Origin: Curtobacterium luteum | GTDB lineage: Bacteria > Actinomycetota > Actinomycetes > Actinomycetales > Microbacteriaceae | Direction: 5' to 3' | Assembly (NCBI RefSeq): GCF_014646995.1 | Contig: NZ_BMOI01000013.1 | Coordinates: forward strand, 44,820-108,819 | DNA length: 64,000 bases | Part shown: piece by piece, positions 53,461 to 63,234 of the stretch | Position numbering within the stretch: position 1 is the first letter of the stretch | Layout: each line of letters begins with the position of its first letter | Program-made: the position numbers and the translations under genes | The notes under the pieces: model-generated | Database searches by the model: none | Seen by the model: only the letters and a program-made list of their open reading frames with translations | Told to the model about the DNA's origin: nothing

Positions 53461-56400
53461 TCACCGGCCGAGGCGCGCTCGCACGATGTCGACGGCGCCG
53501 CGGATCTCCTGGTTGCGGGCGACGGCGAGCACGCCGAAGTAGACCGCCGCCATGACGACCCCGGTGAGCAGGATCGTGACGACCGCACCGGTGGCGTCCG
53601 CCATCGCGAAGCCGCTCGGCGTGAAGGCGCCGAAGAACCACACGACGGCCAGCCCGACGACGCCGGCGATGAGTGCCGCGACGATGAACTGCAGGTGGGA
53701 CCGGACGACGTTCGGCCCCTCCATGCCCTTGAGTCGGCGGGACACGAGGACGAGCGCGAGGACCGTCTGTGCCGATCCCGCGAGGGTCGTGCAGGCCGCG
53801 ATCGAGAACCCGATCGCCTGGTCGGGGAGCGTCGACACGGCGAGGGCGCCGATGACGAACAGGACCGACTGCACGCACTGCATCAGGAACGGTGTGCGGT
53901 GGTCGTGCATCGCCCAGAAGACCCGCTGGATCACGAACAGCATGCTGAACAGGACGAGCCCGGGCATGTAGGCGAGGAGCACCGCCCCGATCGACAGCGC
54001 ACCACCGAACGTGCTCGCGAAGATGCGGCCGAACGGGACGGAGACGACCATGAGCGCGACGGACGCGAACACCGTGAACAGCCCGACGATCCGCAGGCTC
54101 AGCGAGAGGTTCCGTCGGACGGCGGCGATGTCGCCCCGCTCGGCGTCGTGGCTCATCCGCGTGAAGTACGCCGTCGCGATCGACACCGTGATGATCGAGT
54201 GCGGCAGCATGAACAGCAGCCAGGCGTTCTGCAGCACGGCGTTGCCCGCTTCGCCCGTGCCGAGTGACGAGACGCGCGACTGCACGAGGCCGGCGAGCTG
54301 CGTGACCAGGATCATCGCGAACAGCCAGCCCGCCGCCGTCCCGGTCGCCTTGAGACCGACGCCCCGCCACCGGAAGTCCGGTCGGAACGTCAGCCCTGCG
54401 CGACGCCAGAAGAACGGCAGGAACGCGGCCTGGGCGACGACGCCGAGGGTCGCGCTGCCGGCGAGGACCGCGATCTTCGCCGGGGTCCAGTCGTCGAGTC
54501 CGGCGTTCGCGGAGCGGTCGCCGAACAGGGCCATGAAGACGATGAGGCCGCTGACCGCGATGACGTTGTTGATGAGCGGAGCCCAGGTGAACGGACCGAA
54601 GACCTGCTTCGCGTTGAGGACCTCACCGAGCAGCGAGTACATCGCGTAGAAGAGGATCTGCGGGAGGCACCAGAAGGCGAACGCGACGGCGAGGTCGGTC
54701 TGGGCGGGGGTGAAGCCCTTCGAGCCGTCACCGCCCTGGATGCTGTACAGCCCCACGAGGACCGGAGCCAGCGCGGTCGCGATCACCGTGATGACGAGGA
54801 AGACCGAGCCGCCCAGGGTGACGATCTTGTTGACGTACGCCGTCCCGCCGTCCGCGTGCTGCTGCATGGACCGGACGATCTGCGGGATGAGGACCGCGGA
54901 GAGCAGGCCGCCCGCGATGAGCGCGTAGATGTTGTTCGGCAGCTGGTTCGACACCGCGAACGCGTCGGCGGACACCGAGCCCTGCTGGCCGATCGCGTAG
55001 GCCAGGATGATCGTCTTCGCGAACCCGAGCACGCGGGAGACCATCGTGCCCGCCGCGAGCATCGCGCTCGCCCGGCCGAGGCTGCGCTCGGCGACGGGTT
55101 CGGCGTCGACGGCGGGCGGGGGCTGGGTGGCGCTGATGGCGGGCTCCTCGGGGACGGGCTGGTCGGCGGTCGGCTCGGCGTGCTCGTCGCGTCCCCGGGC
55201 AGCGGCCTGGAGGCGCGGCTCGGCCCCGGCGGACCCGGCCGCGGAACCGACAGATGCAGCCCCGGCGGCGTCGGCGGACGCGGGCGCGGCACCGGCGGAC
55301 GCTGGCGCGGCCGCGGACCGGGCGGGGGCCGGGCCGGCCGCCTGCCGGACGGCGGCGGCGTGGCGGACCGGTGCCGTGCCTCCAGGCAGGTCGGGCTGGT
55401 CGGCCAGCGGCCGGTTCGGGTCGTCGTCATCGTCGTCGTCGAGCTCACCGCGGCGGCGCCGCACGCGCTTGCGGATGCTGCGGAAGATGCCGAAGCCGAA
55501 GATCGCGACGAGAGCGATGCCCGCCACGGCCGTGATCACGGTCTCCCACTGCGCCTGCACGTTCAGTTCGACGACGGCGGGGTCGGAGATGGACTGCCCG
55601 GTCGGCGTGGTGAGCGACATGGTGAGCGACACCTTGCCGTTCGCGACGGACTGCACGGGCACGGTGGTGCGGGTCGAGGAGTCCTTCTGGACCTTCACCT
55701 CGATGTCGTTGCGGACCACGCGCAGCGCCGAGTTCGACGGCTGCACCGACAGCCGGACCGTCACGGGGAAGTCGGACTCGTTGCGGATCGAGATGGGCAG
55801 GGAGGACCGGTCCCCGAGGAGGGTGAGGCTGCTCGAGTCCGCGATCGTGACGGAGCCGGTGGTGACGGCCCACTTCGCCACCCGGTTCGTGATCGCGGCG
55901 TCGAGACCGGTGCCGTCGACCCGCCACGCGTTCGAGGCGAGCGCGAGCAGCTGCAGCCGAGCGGGGGCGGTGACCGCTTCCGGGGTGTCGAGCGCCGTGG
56001 AGAACGCGCTCACGGAGTCCTCGCCGCGGACGAGTCGTTCGAGCTTGTCGATCCGGGCGTCGCCGTCGGACGAGCTGTCCAGGGTCAGCGAGCCGGGGGT
56101 GGCTGCTGCGGTCGTCGTGAGGTCGGTCGGGGCTGCCCAGGGCGTGCGCTCGAGGGCGCTGAGGGTCTCTGTCAGCCGTGTCGTGTCGGACGGCCAGTCG
56201 CGGCCCAGGGCGAGCAGGACCGGGGCCGTCGCGGCACCGTCGCGTGCGGCGCTCGCCAGGGTCGCGGTGAGCTCGGACACCGCCGCGTCCCAGGTGCGGT
56301 CGTCCGTCGCGGTCACGGCCTCGCGGAGCAGCGAGGACATCGCCTGGTCGGCCACGAGCACGTGGTCGGAGCCGATGCGTTCGGAGGCCGGGATCGTGGT

Positions 56401-57657
56401 GTCCGCGCCGGCGGAGGTGTTCCCGCTCGAGACGATCGTGGTCTTCGTGCCCGCGGCGCGGAGGGCGGGGAGGTCGTTCTTCGACACCGTGCCCTCGACC
56501 GGCCAGGCCAGCGAGTCGATCGAGTAGTCGAAGTCGAGGAGCGACGCGGTCGTCGGCAGGACGGCGGTGCTGTCCGGGTCGGTGCCGTCGGTCGTGCCCG
56601 TCGTGCTGGTCGGGGTCGTCGGGTTGTCGGTCGGCGCGGTCGTGGCGGTGTCGCCCGCCGTTGCGCCGGCGCCAGCGGTCGGACCGTCCGTGGGCGTCTC
56701 GCCGGACGGTGTGGGGCTCGGGGTCGAGGCGCCGGGGAAGTTCTCCGCGTCGATCCCGGGGTCGAGCGAGATCGGGGCGAGGACGCCGTCCGCTCCCGCC
56801 TGGCGGAGCCCCGTGACGTCCGCGTCGGCCCAGGGCAGGGCGAAGGTCTCGTTGCGGAGCCCCTCGAGTTCCTGCAGCCAGGCGATGGCGCTCGACGGGG
56901 CGTTCTGTCCGAGGATCCGGATCGACGCGATGATGCGGGGGTCGATGCCGACCGCGACGTTGTGTCCCTCGACCGCCCGGAGCTGCTGGGTGAGCGTGCC
57001 GTCGACGGCGGTGGCCGCTGCGAGCTCGTCCGGCGTGACGAACATCGTGGACGACGCCGGCAGGGTGATCGGCATCGCGACCGAGACGCCGACGGGGGTC
57101 TGCTCGAAGTCGGGGTACCAGGTGATCGCGGAGCGTGCGATCGCGGTCGTGCCACCCGCGGTGTAGACGGCGGCGATGCGGCGGGGACCGAAGGACCCGT
57201 ACCCGCCGAGGCCGACGTTGCCCGGGACGATCTGCACGTTCCGGAGGGTCACCGACCGGTGGGCCGGGACGGCCGGGACGTCCACCGTGTCCATCGGGGC
57301 GCCCGGGTAACCGGTCGTGCTGGTGTCGGCGAGCCAGTCCGAGAGCTGGTCGCGCGAGCTCACGACGCGGGAGATGTCGAGCTCCGCCGAGCCGGCGGGG
57401 AGCGCCTGGTCGGTGTCGTTCGTCACCGTGACGGAGAGGGTGAGGTCCTCGTCGCGGTGCACGATCCCACGGCTCGCGGGCGACACCGTGACGGTCGTCT
57501 TGCCCTCCGCGCCGGAGGCGGGGTCGGCTGCCGAGGTCGACACCGCCGACGGGGTCGTCAGGGCGCTCGCGGCCGGGGCTGTCACGGGCGCGACGACGAG
57601 ACCGAGCGCGACGAGGGACGACGCGGCTGCGGCGAACATGGTGCGGAAGAGCTGCAT
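53461..57657 (-). CDS. murJ: DUF6049-MurJ fusion (envelope protein joined to lipid II flippase)
   Basis: One uninterrupted ORF of 1398 residues. Residues 1-30 look like a signal peptide (FRTMFAAAASSLVALGLVVA). Residues about 30-700 are DUF6049: extracellular, Ser/Thr-rich, ending with WETVITAVAGIALVAIFGFGIF and basic KRVRRRRG. A linker (about 735-870) with an Asp run and Ala/Pro/Gly repeats follows. From about 870 the MurJ/MviN domain starts (SLGRASAMLAAGTMVSRVLGFAK), with about 14 helices, LPNNIYALIAGGLLSAVLIPQIVRSM and the conserved Arg-rich TM1 region. In relatives these are normally two adjacent genes. No separate start with RBS before MurJ was found. Flips lipid II for wall synthesis. 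Confidence 0.85.
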   Translation of the reverse strand: MQLFRTMFAAAASSLVALGLVVAPVTAPAASALTTPSAVSTSAADPASGAEGKTTVTVSPASRGIVHRDEDLTLSVTVTNDTDQALPAGSAELDISRVVSSRDQLSDWLADTSTTGYPGAPMDTVDVPAVPAHRSVTLRNVQIVPGNVGLGGYGSFGPRRIAAVYTAGGTTAIARSAITWYPDFEQTPVGVSVAMPITLPASSTMFVTPDELAAATAVDGTLTQQLRAVEGHNVAVGIDPRIIASIRILGQNAPSSAIAWLQELEGLRNETFALPWADADVTGLRQAGADGVLAPISLDPGIDAENFPGASTPSPTPSGETPTDGPTAGAGATAGDTATTAPTDNPTTPTSTTGTTDGTDPDSTAVLPTTASLLDFDYSIDSLAWPVEGTVSKNDLPALRAAGTKTTIVSSGNTSAGADTTIPASERIGSDHVLVADQAMSSLLREAVTATDDRTWDAAVSELTATLASAARDGAATAPVLLALGRDWPSDTTRLTETLSALERTPWAAPTDLTTTAAATPGSLTLDSSSDGDARIDKLERLVRGEDSVSAFSTALDTPEAVTAPARLQLLALASNAWRVDGTGLDAAITNRVAKWAVTTGSVTIADSSSLTLLGDRSSLPISIRNESDFPVTVRLSVQPSNSALRVVRNDIEVKVQKDSSTRTTVPVQSVANGKVSLTMSLTTPTGQSISDPAVVELNVQAQWETVITAVAGIALVAIFGFGIFRSIRKRVRRRRGELDDDDDDDPNRPLADQPDLPGGTAPVRHAAAVRQAAGPAPARSAAAPASAGAAPASADAAGAASVGSAAGSAGAEPRLQAAARGRDEHAEPTADQPVPEEPAISATQPPPAVDAEPVAERSLGRASAMLAAGTMVSRVLGFAKTIILAYAIGQQGSVSADAFAVSNQLPNNIYALIAGGLLSAVLIPQIVRSMQQHADGGTAYVNKIVTLGGSVFLVITVIATALAPVLVGLYSIQGGDGSKGFTPAQTDLAVAFAFWCLPQILFYAMYSLLGEVLNAKQVFGPFTWAPLINNVIAVSGLIVFMALFGDRSANAGLDDWTPAKIAVLAGSATLGVVAQAAFLPFFWRRAGLTFRPDFRWRGVGLKATGTAAGWLFAMILVTQLAGLVQSRVSSLGTGEAGNAVLQNAWLLFMLPHSIITVSIATAYFTRMSHDAERGDIAAVRRNLSLSLRIVGLFTVFASVALMVVSVPFGRIFASTFGGALSIGAVLLAYMPGLVLFSMLFVIQRVFWAMHDHRTPFLMQCVQSVLFVIGALAVSTLPDQAIGFSIAACTTLAGSAQTVLALVLVSRRLKGMEGPNVVRSHLQFIVAALIAGVVGLAVVWFFGAFTPSGFAMADATGAVVTILLTGVVMAAVYFGVLAVARNQEIRGAVDIVRARLGR

Positions 57658-57781
57658 ACAGGGGTGCCCGGCGGATCGACCCGGACCGAGCACGAGTGTA
57701 TGAGGCCCCACCATGAACACCGCCCGTGCGCGCGCAGGGTGTGGAGAACTCGCGAGCACGATCTGGGAGGATTGGTCCGTC

Positions 57782-59215
57782 ATGCAGTCCGTTGCCCAGG
57801 CCGTCGAGCGACTCGACGCACTCGCCGAAACCCTCCCCGTGGACACCCTCGCACGGGCGTTCGCCGACGCCGGACACGAGCTGGCCCTCGTCGGCGGCCC
57901 GGTCCGTGACGCCTTCCTCGGGCGCCCGGTGACCGACCTCGACTTCACGACCGACGCCACCCCGGACGAGGTCCTCCGGATCGTCGAGCCGATCGCGAGC
58001 GCGACCTGGGACGTCGGGCGGCAGTTCGGCACGATCGCCGCACGGGTGCGCGACGAGCAGGTCGAGATCACGACCTACCGGAGCGACGTCTACGACGGTG
58101 AGACCCGCAAGCCCGAGGTCGCGTTCGGCGACACCATCGAGGACGACCTCCTCCGCCGCGACTTCACGGTCAACGCCATGGCGCTCCGACTCCCCCAGCG
58201 CGAGCTGGTCGACGTGCACGGCGGCGTCGAGGACCTCCTCGCCGGACGGCTCCGCACCCCGCAGGAGGCGACCGTCTCGTTCCGGGACGACCCACTGCGG
58301 ATGATGCGTGCGGCCCGGTTCACGTCGCAGCTCGGTTTCACCGTCGCCGACGACGTCCGCGAGGCCATGACCACCCTCGTCGACTCGATCGACATCGTCT
58401 CGGCCGAGCGGGTGCGCGACGAGCTCGTGAAGCTGCTGAACACCGCCGATCCGGTGCCCGGACTCCGCCTGCTCGTCGACACCGGGCTCGCCGACCGCTT
58501 CCTGCCCGAGCTCCCGGCCATGCGGCTCGAGATCGACGAGCACCACCACCACAAGGACGTCTACGAGCACTCGTTGACGGTGCTCACCCAGGCGATCGGG
58601 TACGAGGCCGAGCGTCACCCCGGTGCCGCCCCCGACACCGTGCTCCGGCTCGCCGCGCTCCTGCACGACATCGGCAAGCCCGCGACGCGGAAGCTCGAGC
58701 CGGGCGGTGCCGTGAGCTTCCACCACCACGACCTCGTCGGGTCGAAGCTCGCGAAGAAGCGACTCCGTGCGCTCCGGTTCGACAACGACTCGATCGCGGC
58801 GGTCGCCCGGCTCATCGAGCTGCACCTCCGTTTCTTCGGCTACACCGACGGCGCCTGGACCGACTCGGCCGTGCGCCGGTACGTCCGCGACGCCGGACCC
58901 CAGCTCGAACGGCTGCACGAGCTCACCCGCTCCGACGTCACGACACGGAACCGGCGCAAGGCCGACCGGCTCGGGTTCGCGTACGACGACCTCGAGGCCC
59001 GGATCGCGACGCTCGCGGAACAAGAGGAGCTCGACTCGATCCGGCCGGACCTCACCGGCGACGACATCATGCGGATCCTCGGCATCTCGCCCGGTCGAGC
59101 CGTGGGCGAGGCCTACCGGTTCCTCCTCGAGACCCGGATGGACGAGGGGCCCCTCGGCGTGGACGAGGCCGAGGTGCGCCTGCGCGCATGGTGGGCGGCG
59201 CGCGACGGCGACTGA
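57782..59215 (+). CDS. cca: CCA tRNA nucleotidyltransferase (with HD domain)
   Basis: 477 residues from ATG 57782 (GGGAGG 12 bases upstream). Nucleotidyltransferase motif LVGGPVRDAFLGRPVTDLDFTTDA, RRDFTVNAMALRL, RDDPLRMMRAARF, and HD phosphohydrolase segment RLAALLHDIGKPATRK with DVYEHSLTVL. Adds or repairs the 3' CCA of tRNAs; the tRNA-Ala in this window lacks an encoded CCA and needs it. Divergent from the murJ fusion. Confidence 0.93.
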   Translation: MQSVAQAVERLDALAETLPVDTLARAFADAGHELALVGGPVRDAFLGRPVTDLDFTTDATPDEVLRIVEPIASATWDVGRQFGTIAARVRDEQVEITTYRSDVYDGETRKPEVAFGDTIEDDLLRRDFTVNAMALRLPQRELVDVHGGVEDLLAGRLRTPQEATVSFRDDPLRMMRAARFTSQLGFTVADDVREAMTTLVDSIDIVSAERVRDELVKLLNTADPVPGLRLLVDTGLADRFLPELPAMRLEIDEHHHHKDVYEHSLTVLTQAIGYEAERHPGAAPDTVLRLAALLHDIGKPATRKLEPGGAVSFHHHDLVGSKLAKKRLRALRFDNDSIAAVARLIELHLRFFGYTDGAWTDSAVRRYVRDAGPQLERLHELTRSDVTTRNRRKADRLGFAYDDLEARIATLAEQEELDSIRPDLTGDDIMRILGISPGRAVGEAYRFLLETRMDEGPLGVDEAEVRLRAWWAARDGD

Positions 59216-59428
59216 GCGTCCGCACCACGCGGAGCGCCCCGCGCCCAGGGCGACCGTCCGGGCCCACGCAGCCGGTTCCGGACCGACGCGCCAGCGGCGG
59301 GCCGGCCGAGCCGGTGGGGAGAGGCCCGGGGCGGCTTCCACAGGTGGTGGCGCGCCTCCAGGCGGTCCGGTAGGCTACCCAGGTTGTCTCCGCGCGTCTG
59401 CGCGCTGACACATGCATCAACCCTCCTG

Positions 59429-59447
59429 CTCCGGGAACCGCCCGGAG
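59429..59447 (+). promoter_or_regulatory. Hairpin in the rpsF leader
   Basis: CTCCGGG-AACCG-CCCGGAG seven-base perfect stem 29 bases before the rpsF ATG, followed by CCGCCGAGACC. Leaders of rpsF commonly carry an S6:S18-binding hairpin with a CCG element; this is a candidate, not proven. Confidence 0.35.
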
Positions 59448-59476
59448 CCGCCGAGACCAAAGGAGGTGGGTTCCGC

Positions 59477-59848
59477 ATGCACCAGTACGAACTGATGGCG
59501 ATCCTCGACCCCGAGATCGACGAGCGCACTGTCGCTCCCAGCCTGGACAAGTTCCTGGCCGTGATCCGCAACGACGGTGGGACCGTCGACAACGTGGACG
59601 TCTGGGGCCGTCGTCGTCTCGCCTACGAGATCGCGAAGAAGTCCGAGGGCATCTACGCCGTCGTGGACTTCACGTCCTCCCCCGAAGCCGCCAAGGAGCT
59701 CGACCGCCAGCTCGGTCTCTCCGAGGCCGTCCTCCGCACCAAGGTCCTCCGCGCCGAGGAGGCGATCGCCCAGGTCGCCGCCCAGAAGCAGCGCGACGAG
59801 GCCCGCGCGGCCCGCAAGGCCGCGAACGCGACCGCGAGCGCCGAGTAA
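59477..59848 (+). CDS. rpsF: 30S ribosomal protein S6
   Basis: 123 residues from ATG 59477 with an [56 protein letters not shown]. Ala/Lys-rich C-terminal helix. First gene of rpsF-ssb-rpsR-rplI. Confidence 0.97.
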   Translation: MHQYELMAILDPEIDERTVAPSLDKFLAVIRNDGGTVDNVDVWGRRRLAYEIAKKSEGIYAVVDFTSSPEAAKELDRQLGLSEAVLRTKVLRAEEAIAQVAAQKQRDEARAARKAANATASAE

Positions 59849-59851
59849 GTC

Positions 59852-60418
59852 ATGGCCGGCGAAACCGTCATCACGGTGGTGGGCAACCTCACCGCGGACC
59901 CGGAGCTGCGCTACACGCAGAACGGTCTCGCGGTGGCGAACTTCACCATCGCCTCCACCCCTCGCACGTTCGACCGTCAGGCGAACGAGTGGAAGGACGG
60001 CGACGCGCTGTTCCTCCGTGCGAGCGTGTGGCGCGAGTTCGCCGAGCACGTGGCGGGCTCGCTGACGAAGGGCTCGCGCGTCATCGCGCAGGGCCGTCTG
60101 CGTCAGCGCTCCTACCAGGACCGTGAGGGCCAGCAGCGCACGAGCATCGAGCTCGAGGTCGATGAGATCGGCCCCTCGCTCCGCTACGCGACCGCGCAGG
60201 TCACCCGTGCAGCGGGTGGCTCGGGCGGCGGTCGTGGCCAGGTCGGCGGCGGAAACGCGTCCGGCGGCAACGGCGGCGGCAGCTGGAACAACAACGGCGG
60301 CGGTCAGTCGGACGCGCCCTGGTCCCCCCAGGGTGGCCAGCAGGGTGGCGGCAACGCACAGTCGAACGACGTGTGGAGCACCCCCGGCGGCTCGTACGAC
60401 GACGAGACCCCGTTCTGA
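59852..60418 (+). CDS. ssb: Single-stranded DNA-binding protein
   Basis: 188 residues. OB fold ([34 protein letters not shown]..., quoted by landmarks), [21 protein letters not shown], Gly/Asn/Ser/Gln-rich linker and the acidic tip DDETPF that binds repair and replication partners. Separated by three bases from rpsF. Confidence 0.96.
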   Translation: MAGETVITVVGNLTADPELRYTQNGLAVANFTIASTPRTFDRQANEWKDGDALFLRASVWREFAEHVAGSLTKGSRVIAQGRLRQRSYQDREGQQRTSIELEVDEIGPSLRYATAQVTRAAGGSGGGRGQVGGGNASGGNGGGSWNNNGGGQSDAPWSPQGGQQGGGNAQSNDVWSTPGGSYDDETPF

Positions 60419-60468
60419 TCCCCAGCGGTCTGACGGACACACAACTTCTTCACCTCTAAGGAAAAACA

Positions 60469-60726
60469 ATGGCTGGAAAGAGCACCGGCGACCGCCGGAA
60501 GCCTCGCGGCAAGGGCGGCAAGAACGCCGCTCCCGCGAAGTCGATCAAGGTCGGCGTCATCGACTACAAGGACGTCGCGACCCTTCGCAAGTTCATCTCC
60601 GAGCGTGGCAAGATCCGCGCCCGTCGCATCACCGGCGTCTCCGTCCAGGAGCAGCGCCTCATCGCCCGTGCCGTGAAGAACGCCCGTGAGATGGCGCTCC
60701 TCCCCTACGCCGGCTCCGGCCGCTGA
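60469..60726 (+). CDS. rpsR: 30S ribosomal protein S18
   Basis: 85 residues. Basic N-terminus ([18 protein letters not shown]) then the S18 core [51 protein letters not shown]. No Cys, so it is the zinc-free form. Partner of S6 on the ribosomal platform. Confidence 0.96.
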   Translation: MAGKSTGDRRKPRGKGGKNAAPAKSIKVGVIDYKDVATLRKFISERGKIRARRITGVSVQEQRLIARAVKNAREMALLPYAGSGR

Positions 60727-60740
60727 TCGGAGGATCTCCC

Positions 60741-61193
60741 ATGTCGAAGCTCATCCTCACCCACGAGGTCTCCGGCCTCGGTTCCGCCGGTGACGTCGTC
60801 GACGTCAAGAACGGCTACGCCCGCAACTACCTCATCCCCCAGGGCTTCGCTGTCGCGTGGTCCAAGGGCGGCGAGAAGCAGGTCGAGTCGATCCGCGCCG
60901 CGCGCACCGCTCGCGAGCTCGCCACCATCGAAGAGGCCCAGGACCTCAAGATGAAGCTCGAGAACGCCACCATCCAGCTGGCCGTCAAGGCCGGCAAGGA
61001 CGGCCGTCTCTTCGGCTCGGTCCGCCCGGCGGACGTCGCCGCAGCGGTCGAGGCGCAGGGCGTCGGCTCGCTCGACAAGCGCAAGGTCGAGGTCCCCGCG
61101 ACCATCAAGACCGTCGGTGACCACGAGGCCACCGTGCGTCTGCGCGAGGACATCACCGCGGTGATCTCCCTCAAGGTCGTCGCCGCCAAGTAA
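60741..61193 (+). CDS. rplI: 50S ribosomal protein L9
   Basis: 150 residues. N-terminal domain [35 protein letters not shown] with the conserved GxxGDVV..GYARNYL signature, central helix and C-terminal domain. GGAGG RBS. Last gene of the rpsF operon. Confidence 0.97.
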   Translation: MSKLILTHEVSGLGSAGDVVDVKNGYARNYLIPQGFAVAWSKGGEKQVESIRAARTARELATIEEAQDLKMKLENATIQLAVKAGKDGRLFGSVRPADVAAAVEAQGVGSLDKRKVEVPATIKTVGDHEATVRLREDITAVISLKVVAAK

Positions 61194-61210
61194 GGCTGCG
61201 TCTTCCGCTC

Positions 61211-61248
61211 ACGACGGGCGGGTCTCCTCCGGGAGGCCCGCCCGTCGT
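61211..61248 (+). terminator. Strong terminator after rplI
   Basis: ACGACGGGCGGG / CCCGCCCGTCGT 12-base perfect stem with an inner TCTCC/GGAG(A) pairing, 18 bases past the rplI stop. Confidence 0.85.
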
Positions 61249-61479
61249 CATTCCCGCAGACACCGGTTCGGGGTTGGCTGGTTACCGCTCAGGCTGGCCC
61301 GCCGAACCTGGAAGCGGGTTGAGAAAGTTGTCCTCAGGTTTCGGTTTGTCAACTGGTTTTACACACCCGAAACGACCACTTCGGGAACCTTCAACGGGAA
61401 CTTGAATCCCACTTTTCCACACATGGTGTGAAACAGAAAAGCCCAGGTCAAACCGTCGAACATGTGTTCTAGGGGTGTG

Positions 61480-61555
61480 TTGTCCACACCCCTGTCCACA
61501 GTTGTCCACACGGCACCCCGGCGTGTTCCGCAGGCTCTCCACAGAGTTATCCACA
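61480..61555. promoter_or_regulatory. DnaA-box cluster upstream of dnaB
   Basis: TTGTCCACA at 61480-61488 and 61502-61510, CTGTCCACA at 61492-61500, CTCTCCACA near 61536 and TTATCCACA at 61547-61555, with GGGGATAA just beyond. All the strongest matches are on the plus strand and 125-200 bases before the dnaB start. The rest of 61249-61679 has no gene. Confidence 0.65.
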
Positions 61556-61679
61556 GGTGCCATTTGTGGGGATAACTTGCACCCCATACCGTTGCCCCGC
61601 GACCTGGCGATGTCGGTCGCCCGGGGTAGAACTTCGGTGCGGGCAGGGGCTCGCGCCGATTCAAACGACAGGAGTCCGT

Positions 61680-63047
61680 GTGTCGATCGCGCATCTCGAT
61701 CCGTCCCCCCGCGACGTCGCCGACCGCGGAGGCATGGAACGGACGCCGCCGCACGACCTCCTCGCCGAACAGTCGACGATCGGCGGCATGCTGCTGTCGA
61801 AGGACGCCGTGGCCGACGTCATCGAGACCGCGCGCGGGGTCGACTTCTACATCCCCAAGCACGAGGTCATCTTCGACGCGATCCTCTCGCTGTACTCCCA
61901 CGGCGAGCCGACCGAAGTCATCGCCGTCACCGACGAGCTCACCAAGACCGGCCTGCTCTCCCGCGCCGGCGGTGCCGAGTACCTGCACAGCGTGACGAGC
62001 ATGGTGCCGACCGCGGCGAACGCGGGCTACTACGCCGCGATCGTCGCCGAGAAGGCCGTGCTGCGCCGCCTCGTCGACGCCGGCACCCGCATCGTCCAGA
62101 TGGGCTACGCCTCCGAGGGTGAGGTCACCGACCTCGTCAACAGCGCGCAGGCCGAGGTCTACAACGTCGCCGGCGGCGTCCAGACGGAGGACTACGTCCC
62201 GCTCACCGACGCCATCGGTGCCGCCATCGACGAGATCGAGGCCGCCAAGGGCCGCGACGGACAGATGACCGGCGTACCCACCGGGTTCAGCGGGCTCGAC
62301 GGCCTGACGAACGGCTTCCACCCCGGGCAGCTCATCATCGTCGCCGCACGACCCGCACTCGGCAAGTCGACGCTCGCGCTCGACCTGTGTCGTGCGGCCG
62401 CGCTCAAGCACAACCAGACCGCCGCGTTCTTCTCGCTCGAGATGGGGCGCGCCGAGATCGCCATGCGCCTGCTCTCCGCCGAGTCGAGCGTCCCGCTGCA
62501 GAACATGCGCAAGGGCACCGTCGACTCCCGGGACTGGACGACCATCGCCCAGACCCGCGGCCGGATCAACGACGCCCCGTTCTTCATCGACGACTCCCCC
62601 AACATGACGCTCGTCGAGATCCGGGCGAAGTGCCGACGCCTCAAGCAGCAGCACAACCTCAAGCTCGTCGTCATCGACTACCTGCAGCTGATGACCTCGG
62701 GCAAGCGCGTCGAGTCCCGTCAGCAGGAGGTGTCGGAGTTCTCGCGTGCCCTCAAGCTCATGGCGAAGGAACTCGGCGTGCCGGTCATCGCGCTGTCGCA
62801 GCTGAACCGTGGTCCCGAGCAGCGTGCGGACAAGAAGCCGATGATCTCCGACCTGCGTGAGTCCGGGTCGATCGAGCAGGACGCCGACATGGTCATCCTG
62901 CTGCACCGTGAGTCCGCGTACGAGAAGGACAACCCGCGGCAGGGTGAGGCCGACCTCATCGTGGCGAAGCACCGCAACGGGCCGACGGACACGATCACGG
63001 TGGCGTTCCACGGGATGTTCTCGCGGTTCGTCGACATGCCGCAGTAG
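61680..63047 (+). CDS. dnaB: Replicative DNA helicase DnaB
   Basis: 455 residues from GTG 61680 (AGGAG five bases upstream). N-terminal DnaG/loader-interaction domain (PHDLLAEQSTIGGMLLSKDA), RecA-like domain with Walker A ARPALGKSTLALDL, Walker B LVVIDYLQLM, and the arginine-finger region DLRESGSIEQDADMV. No intein. Unwinds DNA at the fork; loaded by DnaA and DciA. Confidence 0.97.
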   Translation: MSIAHLDPSPRDVADRGGMERTPPHDLLAEQSTIGGMLLSKDAVADVIETARGVDFYIPKHEVIFDAILSLYSHGEPTEVIAVTDELTKTGLLSRAGGAEYLHSVTSMVPTAANAGYYAAIVAEKAVLRRLVDAGTRIVQMGYASEGEVTDLVNSAQAEVYNVAGGVQTEDYVPLTDAIGAAIDEIEAAKGRDGQMTGVPTGFSGLDGLTNGFHPGQLIIVAARPALGKSTLALDLCRAAALKHNQTAAFFSLEMGRAEIAMRLLSAESSVPLQNMRKGTVDSRDWTTIAQTRGRINDAPFFIDDSPNMTLVEIRAKCRRLKQQHNLKLVVIDYLQLMTSGKRVESRQQEVSEFSRALKLMAKELGVPVIALSQLNRGPEQRADKKPMISDLRESGSIEQDADMVILLHRESAYEKDNPRQGEADLIVAKHRNGPTDTITVAFHGMFSRFVDMPQ

Positions 63048-63063
63048 GGCTGTCTGTTGTGAG

Positions 63064-63187
63064 TGTCGTCGCAATGTGTCGCAATGAAGCGAAAACTGTC
63101 GCAGACAGCCCAGGCGACAAGTTACGACGACAACCGCGCCCTCTAGGCGACACCAAGCGCTGCACTACGGCACTGGCGCGACACTTT
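63064..63187. mobile_element. Repeated TGTCGCA motifs, candidate transposon left end
   Basis: TGTCGTCGCA (63064), TGTCGCA (63077 and 63097) on the plus strand, then the reverse orientation GGCGACAA (63113), GGCGACAC (63146) and GCGACAC (63178). Multiple short direct and inverted copies starting with TGTCG are typical of the transposase-binding ends of Tn7/Tn5053-like elements. They begin 17 bases after the dnaB stop and precede a TniQ-like gene. Confidence 0.5.
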
Positions 63188-63234
63188 GCGCTGCAGAAAC
63201 TGTCCCTACAGCACCCTGCTGCAGGAGCCGCTTA

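Noticed and set aside
53461..57657. Frameshift or sequencing error creating the DUF6049-MurJ fusion
   Set aside because: The linker keeps the same frame and coding-like composition throughout; a frameshift would not produce a consistent open frame joining both domains, though an internal start cannot be excluded.
54856..57909. 1017-codon plus-strand ORF opposite the murJ fusion
   Set aside because: Arg/Gly-rich shadow of the real minus-strand coding frame.
55445..59341. 1298-codon minus-strand ORF crossing cca and the murJ fusion
   Set aside because: Runs antisense to the clear CCA enzyme and out of frame with DUF6049; composition is Arg/Pro/Ala noise.
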